Origin: Pleurodeles waltl | Lineage: Eukaryota; Chordata; Amphibia; Caudata; Salamandridae | Direction of reading: 5' to 3' | Length of the DNA stretch: 64,000 nucleotides | Assembly (NCBI RefSeq): GCF_031143425.1 | Contig: NC_090446.1 | Location: forward strand, 1,023,081,066-1,023,145,065 | Part shown: positions 45,791 to 56,956 of the stretch, in pieces | How the letters are laid out: each line of letters opens with the position of its first letter | How positions within the stretch are numbered: position 1 is the stretch's first letter | The notes under the pieces: model-generated | Told to the model about the DNA's origin: nothing | The model's database searches: none | What the model saw: only the letters and a program-made list of their open reading frames with translations | Translations under genes and position numbers: made by a program

Positions 45791-48070
45791 ATGTCATCTA
45801 GAAAGACCTGTGGATCCTGTCATCGGGTGATGTCAAAGACAGACCCACATCTCATGTATCTTTTCTGCCTGGAACACAACCACAACCTGAAGTTGTGCTC
45901 TGAGTGTCAGGCCATGCATCTGAAGGCTTTGGGGGAGTGGTCCCTAAAGCTGATGGCGGCCAGACACTGGACTCCACACAAGTCGAGATCTTGGTCGAAA
46001 GGAAGGACCCAGGGTTGGATGCAGCTCTTCCATAGTCGTGGTCACACTCCAAGTCCTCAGGGTGATCAGGTAAGTCGAGGTACAAGAAGAAGTTTAAGAA
46101 ATCAGCGTGTTTTTCAACATCTCCTCGTCAGTCAGCCGACAAGATGAATGCAAGACAACGTTTTAGGCCTTGATCTGCAAAGCCTGTGCCGACTACCCAC
46201 CTCCTTGAGTTTTTGGGAGCCGGAACTACCTCTGCCTAATTCAGAGAGTTTTATGATGCTTTGTGCCTATTTCTGGAGCGCCTTTGGACCTGACAGAGTC
46301 AGAAGGAGCCCCTTCAGGTTCAGCACCAGCTGTCTCGGCCTTGACGCTGAGGGGCACCCAAGGTAGTGCCGTCCTTGCCCACGGGCGGTGCCATACCCAT
46401 TGTAATCCCCAAAAGATTGCTGTTTTCTATGCCAGCAGGAGCCTTGCCTCTTAGGTCAGATCCTGAGCCCTTTCCCTATGTGTTAGGTTTCAGAGATGAA
46501 TTGGAGGGGTCGCTACACCCTTTAGAATATCAGCTCCACGAATAACGTATGGACTGTCATACAGACTTGGGTGAAGCCAACGGACTGGATACTTCCGCAG
46601 ATATTAGCATGCAGTTATTGCCATGCTTTATTTCCCTACTGTGGCTACGGAGGAGGGAGCTTCTTACTTCATGGTGGTGAGGCGGGCGGCTAAGGTCCTG
46701 CACCTTGCGTTGCCCTCAGTGACCGTCAGGACTAATCTCCTGACAGAGATGCTACAACTGGGAGCTTCCACCTCACATTTAATGAGGCCCTCACAGACGT
46801 CCTACTGGGTATCTGGTTCAAACTTAGCACAGGGCCTCCTGGGAACAGGACAATTGCCCACTGCCATTGCCCCGCTCTGGGTGACCCAAGTTTCTTGATG
46901 CAACACCCACCCCTGAGAGCTTGGTTTTCAAAGTCTGTACCTCCAATGGCACATTCCCTTCTGCTCCCATGGATAAGGAATCCAAAAAGTTGGACTCACA
47001 TGGGAAGAAGATGTTTTCTTATGCCTGCTGTGCATTGTGTTCCATGAACACCGCATGCCTTTTTGCCTGTTATTCTCACATGTTCTGGGATACGGTTGTG
47101 CAAGTGCTGCCACAGGTCCTGAAGGAGGCCCAAACTGTACTTTCTTAGACTGTTGCTGATGGAAGAAAGGCTGCAAAGTTCACAATCCATTGCAGACTGG
47201 ACACAGCCAAGTTGCTGGACAGAGATGTTTCATTGCAAGTGGCCCTGAGGCGCAACGCCTGGTTGAGGATGCCTAGCTTTTCAGGGGATGCTCAAGCTTC
47301 CTTGATGGACATGCCCATTGATGGCACCCATCTCTTTGGAGATAACATCTAAAAATACCAATAGGTGGTTTTTACGGGATGTGGTGCTCACCTTTCAATT
47401 AGGTAAGTATAAACTCTACAAATACCCTTAGTCTAATCCGACGGAGCTAAAGCTAAGGAAAAACCCCCAACCAAAACTTAGCAATTATAACATCTATGGA
47501 TGTTATCCTCAAATATATTCACTATGCACTCGTCATATTCTTAAATTCAATAATAAGTTGTCTCTCAGTAAGTAATCCAGAGTCCTCAGTTCAATCAAAT
47601 GCAATCCAACATTTGGCATATACTCTTCTTTATTCTTCTTAAAAGATTTCGTTCCAATTTTGTTCCGGCCAAGCCAACACGTGTTTCGTCTGGGGATTAC
47701 CCCTCAACTTCTTTAGGGCTCTCTATAACAACAAAAAAATTGTTTGTTGCTATAGAAAGCCCTGAAGAAGTCGAGGGGTAATCCCCAGACGAAACTCTTT
47801 GGAGATAAGGCAGACTTGGAGCTCGAGCGCTTCAAGAATTCTCAGGCTATGGCCAGGTCCTTGGGCATCACAACGGCCAACGTTCCCCCAACCCCTGTCT
47901 ACCTTTAGCCCCTTTCGTGGCTATGGAAGGGGCTTCGAACTGCGTCCATTCCCGGCCTGCCACAGGGCCTTGCATGCTTGCCAGCCTTTGCGTGACTGAG
48001 GGTGCCGGATCCACCGACCTCGTGTATCAGGTAGCTAGTGGTCTGGACATTCCTCTGCCCCACCCCATAT
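45791..48070 (+). pseudogene. DIRS-B1 gag, interrupted
   Basis: Starts MSSRKTCGSCHRV with a Cys/His cluster: Cys7, Cys10, His20, Cys26, His31, Cys36 and Cys39. This parallels A3 Gag except that one Cys is replaced by Tyr (Tyr23). Frame breaks begin near 46145. Later blocks in other frames include DPEPFPYVLGFRDELEGSLHP (about 46450-46520) and the THLFGDKADLELERF counterpart of the A-family QQLFGPEVD block. The 449-bp insertion splits that block, and removing it with one TSD copy rejoins the frame. The copy is inactive. Confidence 0.7.
47346..47794 (-). mobile_element. Snap-back insertion with 14-bp TSD, Penelope-like or SINE-like
   Basis: Flanked by CTCTTTGGAGATAA at 47332-47345 and 47795-47808. 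Its last 113 bp (47683-47795) form an inverted repeat. The outer 23 bp pair perfectly and the inner 34 bp nearly so, around a poly-A loop. Each arm contains CTGAAGA...CCCCAGACGAAAC when read outward. Hammerhead ribozyme cores have CUGANGA and GAAA, and Penelope-like elements carry such ribozymes, but an extra A separates CTGAAGA from the stem, so function is not shown. It is non-coding. The long TSD indicates target-primed retrotransposition. Confidence 0.7.
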
Positions 48071-48099
48071 CACCTTTGCAGGAGCCTCTAAACCTCCCT

Positions 48100-49790
48100 A
48101 GTCTGACTCTCCCCCACCAAGGGCCAGTTGGGGGCATGATTCGCCTTCACCTGCTCTGCTGGCAATATATCACGTCAGAGATTGAAGATAGTCCGAAAGG
48201 GCTACTCCCTCTTCTTCAAGACTACCCCTCCATCCATGCTACCATCCTACGATCGGATGACAGAGGATTACTTGTCCCTTTTTCCATGAGGAAGTTACGG
48301 TTTTCTTGGCCAAAGGAGCCATAGAGAGGGGTCTTGTGCCAGAAGTTGATTGTAGTTGCTATTCCCGCTACTTTTTGGTCCCCAAAAAAGACAAGGGCCT
48401 CCACCGTATCTTAGACCTTCGGTCCCTCAATCTCTTCCTCAAGAAGGAGAAGTTCAAGATGCTCACTCTGGCTCAGGTTCTATTTACTATGGACCCAGGA
48501 GACAGGATGATAGCGTTGGACTTGCAGGAGGCTTAATTCCATATTCCTGTCCTGCCTGCCCACAGACGTTACTTGCGGTGCACGGTAGGCCATGAGCACT
48601 TTCAGTTCACTGTGCTCCCCTTTGTCCTTACCAGCGCGCCTCAGGTGCTCACCAAAGTGATGGCGGTGGTTGCTGCAAATCTGCGGAGATTAGGCATTTC
48701 ATTCTTCCCCTTTCTCGACGACTGGCTGTTCAAGGTGGGCTCGCCCCAGGCTGTCGCCTCCCACCTCCAGACTTTGGAGTACGTACTGCATTCACTGGGT
48801 GTTCACTATCAGCATGCCAAAGTCACACCTAACTTCCTTTTAGACTCTTCCTTTCATCAGAGCTGTTCACAGTACTGTTTCAGGCTCATTTTCCTGAGTG
48901 GTGAGTCCAGTATATTCAGGCTATGATACAGATGTTTCAGCCTCTATCCTGGATTTCAGTGAGACTGGCTCTGAGGCTTCTGGGCCTCATGGCTTACTGC
49001 TGATGACACCTGCAGGATGACATATATGGGCTCTGCAGTGGAACCAGAAGTTCCGGTGGGCACAGCATCAGTCGAATCTCTGACAAATTCCAGATCTTAG
49101 AGGGAACTGCAAAAGATTTGCAGTTGTGGTTAACAAATCGTGATTGAGTCAGAGGCAGATCCCTTCCCCTTCCCCAACCATATTTGACAGTACTGACAGA
49201 TGTGTCACTCCTCGGATGGGGTGGGCATCTGGGAGAGATGGAGATCAGAGGCATCTGGTCTCTGGCAGAATCCGGTCTCCATATCAACCTGTTGGAGCTC
49301 CGTGCAAACCGCCTAGCATTAAACGCATTTCTTCCCTCTATCGAGGGAAAGATGATGCAGGTGATTACAAACAACACCATTGGCATGTGGTACTGCAACA
49401 AGCAGGATGGGGTCATGACCCGTCAAGAAACTGCGCCTCTGGACATGGCTGGAACAGCAAGGCACATCCCTGGTGCTTCAACATCTGTCAAAATCTCTGA
49501 ACGCCAGGCAGGACAAACTCAGACGAAAATGTCTAGCGGATCACGAATGGCTTCTCCATCCGGAGGTGGTGCATTGTCTCGTTCAGCAGTGGGGAGAGCC
49601 TTGGTTAGATCTTTTTGCCTCCGCAGAGAAGCGCAAGATCAGCAATTTTGCACATTGGAGTTTCCAAGGCGGCAGTAGCTCAGAGACACTTTCATCTCTA
49701 ATGGAACTCAGGCCTCCTGTACGTCTTACCTCAGATGCCACTTTTGCCCAGAGTTCTCAAGAAGATCAAGAATGACCATGCTCAAGTAAT
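48100..49790 (+). pseudogene. DIRS-B1 RT/RNase H polyprotein
   Basis: RT has KGAIERGLVPEVDCSCYSRYFLVPKKDKG, LDLRSLNLF, MIALDLQEA followed by TAA (about 48534), FQFTVLPFVLTSAPQVLTKVMAV and the catalytic FLDDWL (about 48714). RNase H has TVLTDVSLLGWGGHL, LLELRANRLALNAF and ITNNTIGMWYCNKQDG, where Asn replaces the Asp of the family TDN motif. The C-terminal DIRS domain gives VQQWGEPWLDLFASAEKRKISNFAHW. Frame changes near 48900 and 49420 break it. Confidence 0.8.
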
Positions 49791-49949
49791 CCTTGTGGCT
49801 CAGGACTAGGCATGGAGAGTCTGGTATCGCGAGCTGCTGTGCACTGTCTCCTCAAGAGGTTCTTCTGTCGCATCAGGGGAGGGTTCTGCACCTTCTTGTG
49901 TGGAGATTAAGCAGTGACAGTTGACATTTTTTAACTTCCTCCCAAAGTC

Positions 49950-50958
49950 TGTCATCTAATCTTGGCAGCCAGGTATCCCTCCACCAACATAGTATACACC
50001 TGTTGTTGTAAAAAATGTGTGGCATGGTGCACAGACAAGTCTGTTGACACCCTTGCTGCCCCTTTTGTTTACCTTATCACTGGCCCAGCAGGGCTCTGCT
50101 ATGGGCATTCTTAAAGGTTATTTGTCTGATATTTCTCCTTTTTGGGGTTGCCTGATCAACCTTCTTTGTTTAACTCCCCTATGGTACCTAGGTTCCTCAA
50201 AGGTCTTACACTTCTTTTTCTTCCGTTCCCATTCATTATACCCCAATGGGATCAGAATTTTGACATTCCTGATGTGCGCTTGTTTCAAGCCTCTCCACAG
50301 TTGTCCTCTCAGGCTTTGCACCTTGAAAACAGCCTTTCTTGTGGCCATTACAACTGCCTGCAGGGTGAGTGAGCTGCAGGCATTGTCATCTAAGCCTCTC
50401 TACCTATCCATTTATCCTGACAAAGTGCTGCTTTGCACTAGGGCCTTGTTTCTGCCCTAAGTGGTTACACCTTTTCATGTAGGCCAATCCATGAGCTTGC
50501 CTACTGTTTACGCTCCACCACATCCTTCTAAGGAAGAGGAGAGACTCCACTGCCTGGACCCAAAAGGAGTGTTGGAGTTCTACCTTGATCATACAAAAGA
50601 GTGGATGATCAACTCTGTTGGGTATGTGGCTGCGAAGAAAGGTCGGGCAGTGCAGAAGCGGACCATATCCAGATAGGTCATTCTCTGTATTAAGATCTGC
50701 TAAGCGCTGGCCAAGAAGTGACTACCTGAGGGTTTGCATGCTCATCCTACCTGAGCTTAAGCATCGACCATTGCGATAGCATCCTGAGTTCCAATCCTTG
50801 ACATCTGCCTTGCAACAACATGGGCTTCTCTGCACACGTTTACCAAACACTACTGCCTGGACAGTCTGGTCAGTAGGGACAGGCCCTTTACCCATTCGGT
50901 CCTGCAGGACTTTATAATATGAACTTGGTTCGCAGGCCTACCTCCGGGGGATGGTATT
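49950..50958 (+). pseudogene. DIRS-B1 tyrosine recombinase
   Basis: Blocks in order: FLKGLTLLFLPFPFIIPQWD, LKTAFLVAITTACRVSELQALSSKPLYL (the catalytic Arg block, about 50325-50410), TPFHVGQSMSLPTVYAPPHPSKEEERLHCLDPKG, VGYVAAKKGRAVQKRTIS, and HTFTKHYCLDSL with the likely catalytic Tyr (about 50850). Stops and frame changes lie between the blocks. The DIRS 3' region follows at once and is cut by the L2 at 50963. Confidence 0.75.
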
Positions 50959-50962
50959 GCTT

Positions 50963-52078
50963 CAATCAATCAATCAATCAATCAGTGCTTGTATAGTGCA
51001 ACTACTCACTCGTTAGGATCTCAAGGCGCAGGGGGGGAGTGTAGCGTTTATCGGTGTAGTGGTTCTTAAAAAGCAATGTCTTCAGTTCCTTCATGAACCT
51101 GAGGAGGGAGGTGCTTTGTCTGATGTGGAGAGGGAGGGCGTGCAGGCGGTGGCTGCAAGGTAGGAAAAGGAGTGTTCTTTCTGTTCTGGTTTTCCTGATG
51201 CAGGGTACTTCTTTGAGAGAGAGCTGGGCGGAGCGTAGGGTCCTGTGGGGTATATGGAGGTTGAGTAAGTGGTTCAGGTAGGCTGCTTCAGTGTTGTAGA
51301 GGGCTTTGTGTGTGTGGGTGAGGATCTTGAAGGTGATTCTTTCTCTATGGGAAGCCAGTGCAGTGTACGGAGGTGTTGCGAGATGTGGCAGTGTCGAGGT
51401 AGGTCAAAGACCAGTTTGGCGGCGACGTTTTGAATGTTTTGTAGTTTATGGGTGAGTTTCTTCTTGATTCTGGCATAGAGTGTGTTGCCATGGTCCAGTC
51501 TGCTGGTGATGAGGGCGTGTGTGATGGTCTTTCTATGTTCGAGGGGTATCCACTTGAAGGACTTGCATAAGAAGCGGAGGGTGCGGAAGCAGGTGAAGGT
51601 GACTGCATTGGTTTAAGGGTTCATGCTGAGGTTGAGTCAGGACGATTCCAAGGTTGTAGGCTTGGCTGGTGGGTGGGTTTCCGAGGGTGGGTGGCCACCA
51701 TGAGTCGTTCCATGCATTGGGTTGAGGGCCCATGATGAGTACTTCTGGTTTGTTTGCGTTGAGTTGAAGGTAGCTGGTTCTCATCCAGGTGGCGACTGCT
51801 TCAATGCCTTTGTGGAAGTTTTGTCTTGCTTTGTTGGGTACGTTGGAGAAGATGAGTTGGGTGTTATTCGCGTAGGCGATGATGTTGATTCCGTAGCTTC
51901 TGATGAGGGTGGCTAGCAGGGCTATGTAGACGTTAAACAGCATGGGGCTGGGGAGGATCCCTGGGGCACTCCGCAGGTAGTGGCTGTGGGGTCTGCGAGG
52001 AAGGGGGTGAGTCTCACTCTTTGAGTTCTGGCAGAGAGGAAGCTTTAAATCCAGTCCAGGGCCTTGTCTCTGATGCCG
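50963..52078 (-). mobile_element. L2-clade LINE, 5' truncated, TSD GCTT, in DIRS-B1
   Basis: On the minus strand this encodes the second half of an L2 RT (LFNVYIALLATLIRSYGIN, IIAYANNTQLIFS with Asn for the first Asp, LNANKPEVLIMG, NDSWWPPTLGNPP). Its 3' UTR ends in TTGATTGATTGATTGATTGA-type repeats. GCTT flanks it at 50959-50962 and 52079-52082. Removing it yields a site colinear with the DIRS-B sequence at 3060-3110 (minus). It resembles the L2 at 9955-12246 in RT and 3' end. Confidence 0.85.
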
Positions 52079-52329
52079 GCTTGGGTATCTCCTCAAAGGT
52101 AAGGAATCTGCAATTAGAAGTCCAGCCCGGCACAACATCCAGCTCCACAACCAAAGACACCATTCCGAACCCCTACGCTGGTACTGATGTCATTAACACC
52201 GGAAACTGAGTTGATAGTTCTGTTGGACTCCGAAACACAACTGAGTCCACACCAATATACCCATTTGGAGGCAGAACCATATCCTTATGATCACCTCAGT
52301 TCCAGAATTCTGAATTACCCTTAAGACAG

Positions 52330-52432
52330 GGCTGTTCGAATAAGCCTCTGGGACCTGCAAGCATCTGGATATCCTATTGGGTGATTAGCAGTACTTAATA
52401 AATCCTGATTGGTTGATTGATTGATGATGACA
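52330..52432 (+). mobile_element. Short L2-like 3' end fragment
   Basis: AGTACTTAATAAATCCTGAT followed by TGGTTGATTGATTGATG resembles the 3' ends of the two L2 copies. It lies inside the decayed DIRS-B2 gag region. It is short, so this is a tentative call. Confidence 0.4.
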
Positions 52433-54677
52433 ATGCTGTTGATGACAAGACTGATGATCTTTCTGATGATGGCAACCTTTTTGAAGACCTACCACAGACT
52501 GGTAGCTTAGACACCTCAGCAGATACTAGCCTTTCTTCTCGAAACCCAGTCATGGCAACAGAGGAGTCCTCCTTCGCAACAGTGATCTGGAGAGCAAGGA
52601 AGGGCCCAGACCTCATTCTCCAAACAATAGAAGTTGAGACGAATGCCCTTATAGAGGTCCTCAACATGGAACAAATTAGTCAAGAACCTCCATTACCTTT
52701 TAATGAGGCCCTAACTGATATACTGATGTGCACATGGGTGTAGCCAGGATCTTGTCTTTCAGTGAATAAACAGGTGGCAGAGCGACATAGGCCCACTCCC
52801 GGGGATCCTGATTTCATTCTCCAGCACGCCACCCCAGAAAGCTTTGTAGTGAAGGCATCCATGAGCTGTCTGAACCCCAATGCATTCCCCACTACTTCCC
52901 CTGGCAGGGAGTCAGAACAGATAGGCACAGTTGCAAAATGGGTGTTCCCTTCTACCATCCTTAACCTCAGATAAGAGTACCAATAAAGGCAATGTCAGTA
53001 CATGCCTCAGCAACAACAGGTTTCTCAGTCCTTTCGGGCAAAAGGCTGGGGAGCAAGCTGTCAGCATTTAGCCTCTCCTCGGTTTGCATTCTTTGAATTT
53101 CTTCTCCTGAACAGACAAGTTAAAAATTCTCACATCATCCCACTTTCTTTCTGTCTGGATCCACGAGACTGTATGGCAGCACTGGATTTCCACACCCCTC
53201 TCTTGTGGTCCCATTAACACTACATGTGGTTTCAGGGAGGCCAAGAGCATGTTCAGTTCACTGTGCTCCCCTTTGGCCTTACCAGTGCGCCTTGAGTGTT
53301 CAGTAGGTGATATTTCAAACATGACTTGGGTCTCCTTAAGAGCGGCTCCGATGCTTTTGGCCCTCTTGGCCATTTGCATCCTGCTCATGGACATGTCAGG
53401 TGGCACATGCAGGCTCAGCAGTGGGAGCACCGAGTGGACTTATCATGGTCCATCAAATTGTTGGAGGAGACTACGAAAGCCCCACAGTGGTGACAGCTCG
53501 ACTGCAACTGGACCAGTGGCAGTCCCCTCCCCCTACCTCACCCAGAGGAAACAGTTGTGATGGATATATAATTGTTGGGTTGGGGGAGTCCACCTCAGAG
53601 AGGTGGAGATCAGAGAAGTCTGGTCTCCAGTGGAAGTTCACCTCAACATCAACCTACTGGAATTGCGAGCAATTTGCTTGCCACTGAGTGCGCTCCTCCC
53701 GACTATCTAGGGGAACAGGTGCAAGTGCTCACCGACGACATTACCCCCATGTGGTATTGCAAAGTAACAGGACAGTGTGGGATCTGGAGGCCTTTGCCAA
53801 GGGACCCTGCATCTCTGGAAGTGTCTGAATGTTCAGGGTATTTTCCTGATTGCCCAGCACTTAGCAAAGTCTTTAAATGCCAGGGCAGACAAAGTCAGAG
53901 GTGGTACATTGCTTATTCCAGCAGTGGGGAGAACAATGGCTCAACCTATTCACCACTGCAGTGAACACACAGCTACCAGAATTTTGCTTGTTGGAGTTCC
54001 CATGGTAGTACTTCCTCTGTACCATCTTTTGTCTCAACTGGGTTTTGGGACTCCTACATGCGTTTCCACCCCTACCTCTCCTGCCCAGAGTGCTAAAAAG
54101 AAAGACCGGGCCCAAGTTATTAGGGGCTCTGGAGTAGTCAAAGGGAACGTTGTACCCAGAACTTCTGGCCATGAACATTTATCCTCCGATCAGGCTGCCC
54201 CTTAAGGAGATCCTCCTGCCACAGCAGCAGGGCCGGATCCTACATCCAGACCTGAACTACTTACTCCCTTGTGTGGATATTGAACAGCAACAGTTCATGG
54301 ATATTGCTGTGAGGTGGTTGGTGTCATATTGGCAGCCAGGTGTCTATTGACCAAAACTGTGGATAGAGGAAGCTGAGAAAAGTGTGTTGTCTGGTGTTCC
54401 CGGTGATATCCAATCCTTGGAAGCAAAATTATCTGACATCTCGTTAGCTTGTCTATCTTTAGCCCAGTGAGGCCTTGCTGTGGAAGGAGTTATGAGTTAT
54501 CTTTCAGCCCATTCAGCATTTTTGCACTTGCCAGATCAGCCATCACTTCTCAAGTTACCTACTGTCATGCGCTTCTTGAAAGGGCTGATTCGCATGTTCC
54601 TGCCAACTCCTTTTTAATGCTGTTTTGGGACCTTAATTTGGTTGTCACTTACATTATGTGCATTCCCTTTGAACCAA
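52433..54677 (+). pseudogene. DIRS-B copy B2, decayed, cut by gypsy LTR
   Basis: Gag-like TGSLDTSADTSLSS (about 52497) aligns with B1 at about 46590. RT pieces at about 53150-53300 read CLDPRDCMAALDF and VQFTVLPFGLTSAP. RNase H-like pieces at 53560-53760 have WVGGVHLREVEIREVWSPVEVHLNINLLELRA. The KSLNARADKVRGG block is near 53870. YR N-terminal pieces at 54460-54677 end IMCIPFEPM. Internal deletions and many stops are present. The element stops exactly at the gypsy LTR (54678) and its remainder is not in the window. Confidence 0.7.
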
Positions 54678-54894
54678 TGTGTAATAAGGACGATTCTCAA
54701 GGATTACAAATTCCATTGGTTTCTTTATTAAAATAAAGAATATCCATCCCATCGACACAGGCACGTACACAAGCTCTGATGTCTCCAACCGCTTCCTTCT
54801 CCAATCCACTCCGCCTCCCTGAGGATAGTAGAATCCTCTTACATTCTAACTCTCAAATGATGCACAGCATACATTTCTCTCCAGATACTACACA
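54678..54894 (-). repeat. 3' LTR of the gypsy element
   Basis: 217 bp with TGTGTA...TACACA ends. The minus strand carries AATAAA-type signals in TTTATTTTAATAAAG, near 54720-54740. The polypurine tract lies directly upstream on the minus strand. No second LTR is in the window. Confidence 0.8.
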
Positions 54895-55020
54895 CCTTCC
54901 CCCCAAAAAATATGTTAAGCAACATAGAACCTAAAAACTATGAGCCTTATGATAACAAAATATGATGCTAAGTGAACCACAAAAGAACACAACTAAATAA
55001 GAGAATAAACATTAGAAGAA

Positions 55021-56156
55021 TTAGGAAACTTTCTTCTTGGAGATCACATCACGATTGAGATTCCATATCCTCCCATCATTAATTTTGACAGCATTTTTAA
55101 ACAGCTTAGTGACTACAAAAGGACCCAAAAATGTATTCCCACTCTCACTTAGAGTGGGTTTCTTAATCAAAACTTCATCTCCCACATTCACTCTGACAGT
55201 ACTTGCGCCCCCCCTTTTTTTTAAATCAAAATACACTTTCCTTTTCTCCATGCGAACCTTTTCACAACCTCTGTCATACTCCTCATAAGACCAGGAAACT
55301 GCTTTGATTTTGTCCCCAGACAGCCATCCTGGAGCTAACACGGTGTTTCCCTTTCTACCTCTGAACAATTCAAAAGGGACTGCTCCATTGGTGGAATGCG
55401 GAGTAAATCGGTATGCCACTAGAAAGTCTTTTAAACCTTCTTTCCAATTTCTCCCAGCAGCTAACTCTAGTTGCACACATTCCTACACACACTTGTTAAA
55501 CCTTACTACAGTTCCATTCACTTCAGCATTGTACAAGGAACATAACTTATGCTTGATCCCCAGTCTCCTAAAATATTCTTCCATTTCCTTGGAGACAATG
55601 GACCTCGGACCATTATCTGTCAAAATAGAATTAGGAAACCCTTCTCGAGCAAAAATTTCTTCTAGCAGCCCAATTATCCTCATTGTTTAAAGCTGCTGAC
55701 CACCCCAATTTCAGCCCACCTGGAGAACTGATCCACCAAAACCAAAATGTAATTGCTTGCCGCTTTTCCATGAATAGGTCCTACAATATCCATTGCAACT
55801 ACATCCCACGGTCTGCTTGGTAAACTCCTGACACACATAGACGGTACTCTCATTTTATATATCTTGTCACTATTACAGCAATCAGGGCATTCTCTGATTA
55901 CCCCCTCTTTACTCAAATCCACTCCTGGCCACCAATAGTTGAGACGGATTCTAGATTTTGTTTTGCTCATAACTTGGTGTCCCGCATGTCCCAACTGAAT
56001 AATTCTGTCAGTCAAGACACTTGGAACTACAAATCTTGCTCCCCGAAACAATAACTCATCAGACACAGATAATTCATCTCTTACTTTCCAGAATCCTCTA
56101 AATGCTTCATCACTCTTCAAATCAGCATCCCAGGAATTTTTGAGAGAATGACACAT
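55021..56156 (-). pseudogene. Ty3/gypsy integrase
   Basis: From 56156 downward: an H2C2-type zinc-binding region (LGHAGHQVM ... CPDC), the catalytic core with VVAMDIVGPI (first Asp) and DNGPRS (second Asp), and NAEVNGTVVRFNK in place of the usual Glu region. A C-terminal domain (DEVLIKKPTL, LGPFVVTKLF, WNLNRDVI) ends at 55021. The usual NG.(V/A)ER.N block reads NGTVVRFN, so the catalytic Glu may be lost. There is a stop at about 55477-55482 and a frame change at about 55682. Integrase would insert the cDNA. This copy is inactive. Confidence 0.85.
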
Positions 56157-56735
56157 TGTAACACAGAATCACCAGCAACTGCCTTCACCCACTCATCCTG
56201 TTCAATAATCCCTTCCGTGACACTACACACACTAAATGCATCTTCCTGACAATTGTTCAAGTTTTCCTCTGATTCAGAAGTGAGTCTTGATAAACAATCT
56301 GCAGTCTTGTTTCAAGCTCCTGGCACATAAAACAATTTGAAGTAAAAATATTGAAGATTAACAACCCATCTACTGATCCTACTCGAGACCTGGTCAAGTC
56401 CCTTTTTCATGAAGACTTCCACTAGAGGTTTGTGGTCAGGGTAAACATGGAACTCCCTTCCCCAAACAAAATTCCTGAATTTATTGATAGCCCAAGATAC
56501 TGCTAAAGCCTCTCTCTCGATAGTTGAGTAATTGATCTCTGCTCCTCATAACGTTCGTGAATTGTACACCAGCGATTTCAACTCCTGACCATTACCCACT
56601 TGTAACAAAACAGCTCCCAAACCTTTGGTGCTGGCATCCGTCATGATTACACAAAATATTTTTGGATCAAACAATTTAAAACTCCCCATATTGGACAACT
56701 CTTCCTTAATACTTCCAAACTCCCTTTCACACACA
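56157..56735 (-). pseudogene. Ty3/gypsy RNase H fragment
   Basis: The minus strand gives SMGSFKLFDPKIFCVIMTDAS-type sequence with TDASTKGLGAVLLQ, then EREALAVSWAINKFRNFVWG, DHKPLVEVF and a TADCLSR block, typical of Ty3/gypsy RNase H followed by the linker to integrase. RT is missing because the element is cut at about 56735. Confidence 0.8.
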
Positions 56736-56956
56736 TGTTTTCTTTCCGCCATCGGGTTCAGACGTGTTCCTCTTCGCTCCGTGTTTCGGTTTGGAAAGTT
56801 AGTTAAATCTCTGACAATTCAACAGTATTGTTTGCGTTCGGTATCGGGTTAGTTAATGCAGATCGACACCGATTTCAAGAAGAGCTCCGGTAGCCCTTCG
56901 GGGCTTCTACCCCCGACGGGGCCTGGTCGGCCCGACCACGTGCGTCTTCAAGGCTC

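Larger units (their letters stand above)
45466..52125 (+). mobile_element. DIRS family B copy B1, with two nested insertions
   Basis: The left ITR (45466-45680) starts CTGATAGAGACTTCTAG and is followed by gag, RT/RNase H and YR. The 3' end reaches into an ICR-like GGTAAGGAATCTGCAATTAG at about 52097-52125, after which homology stops, so the right ITR is missing. Insertions are a 449-bp snap-back element (47346-47794) and a minus-strand L2 (50963-52078). Without them the element is about 5.1 kb. Family B shares gene order, the Gag zinc cluster and the terminal motif GGTAAGT with family A but has different ITRs. Confidence 0.8.
54678..56735 (-). mobile_element. Ty3/gypsy LTR retrotransposon, 3' half
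   Basis: On the minus strand, RNase H and integrase are followed by a purine-rich tract (complement of 54895-54910) and one LTR (54678-54894). The 5' half (gag, protease, RT and 5' LTR) is absent. At about 56735 it meets the 5'-truncated DIRS-A3. Integrase is split by one stop and one frame change. This is a retrotransposon relic, with no envelope gene seen. Confidence 0.85.

Noticed and set aside
47683..47795. Active hammerhead ribozyme
   Set aside because: CTGAAGA and GAAAC are present but an extra base precedes stem II, and the stem III side is cut by the insertion end. Only a resemblance can be claimed.
54678..56735. Endogenous retrovirus
   Set aside because: RNase H and integrase are of Ty3/gypsy type and no envelope-like frame is present, so a retrotransposon is the simpler call.
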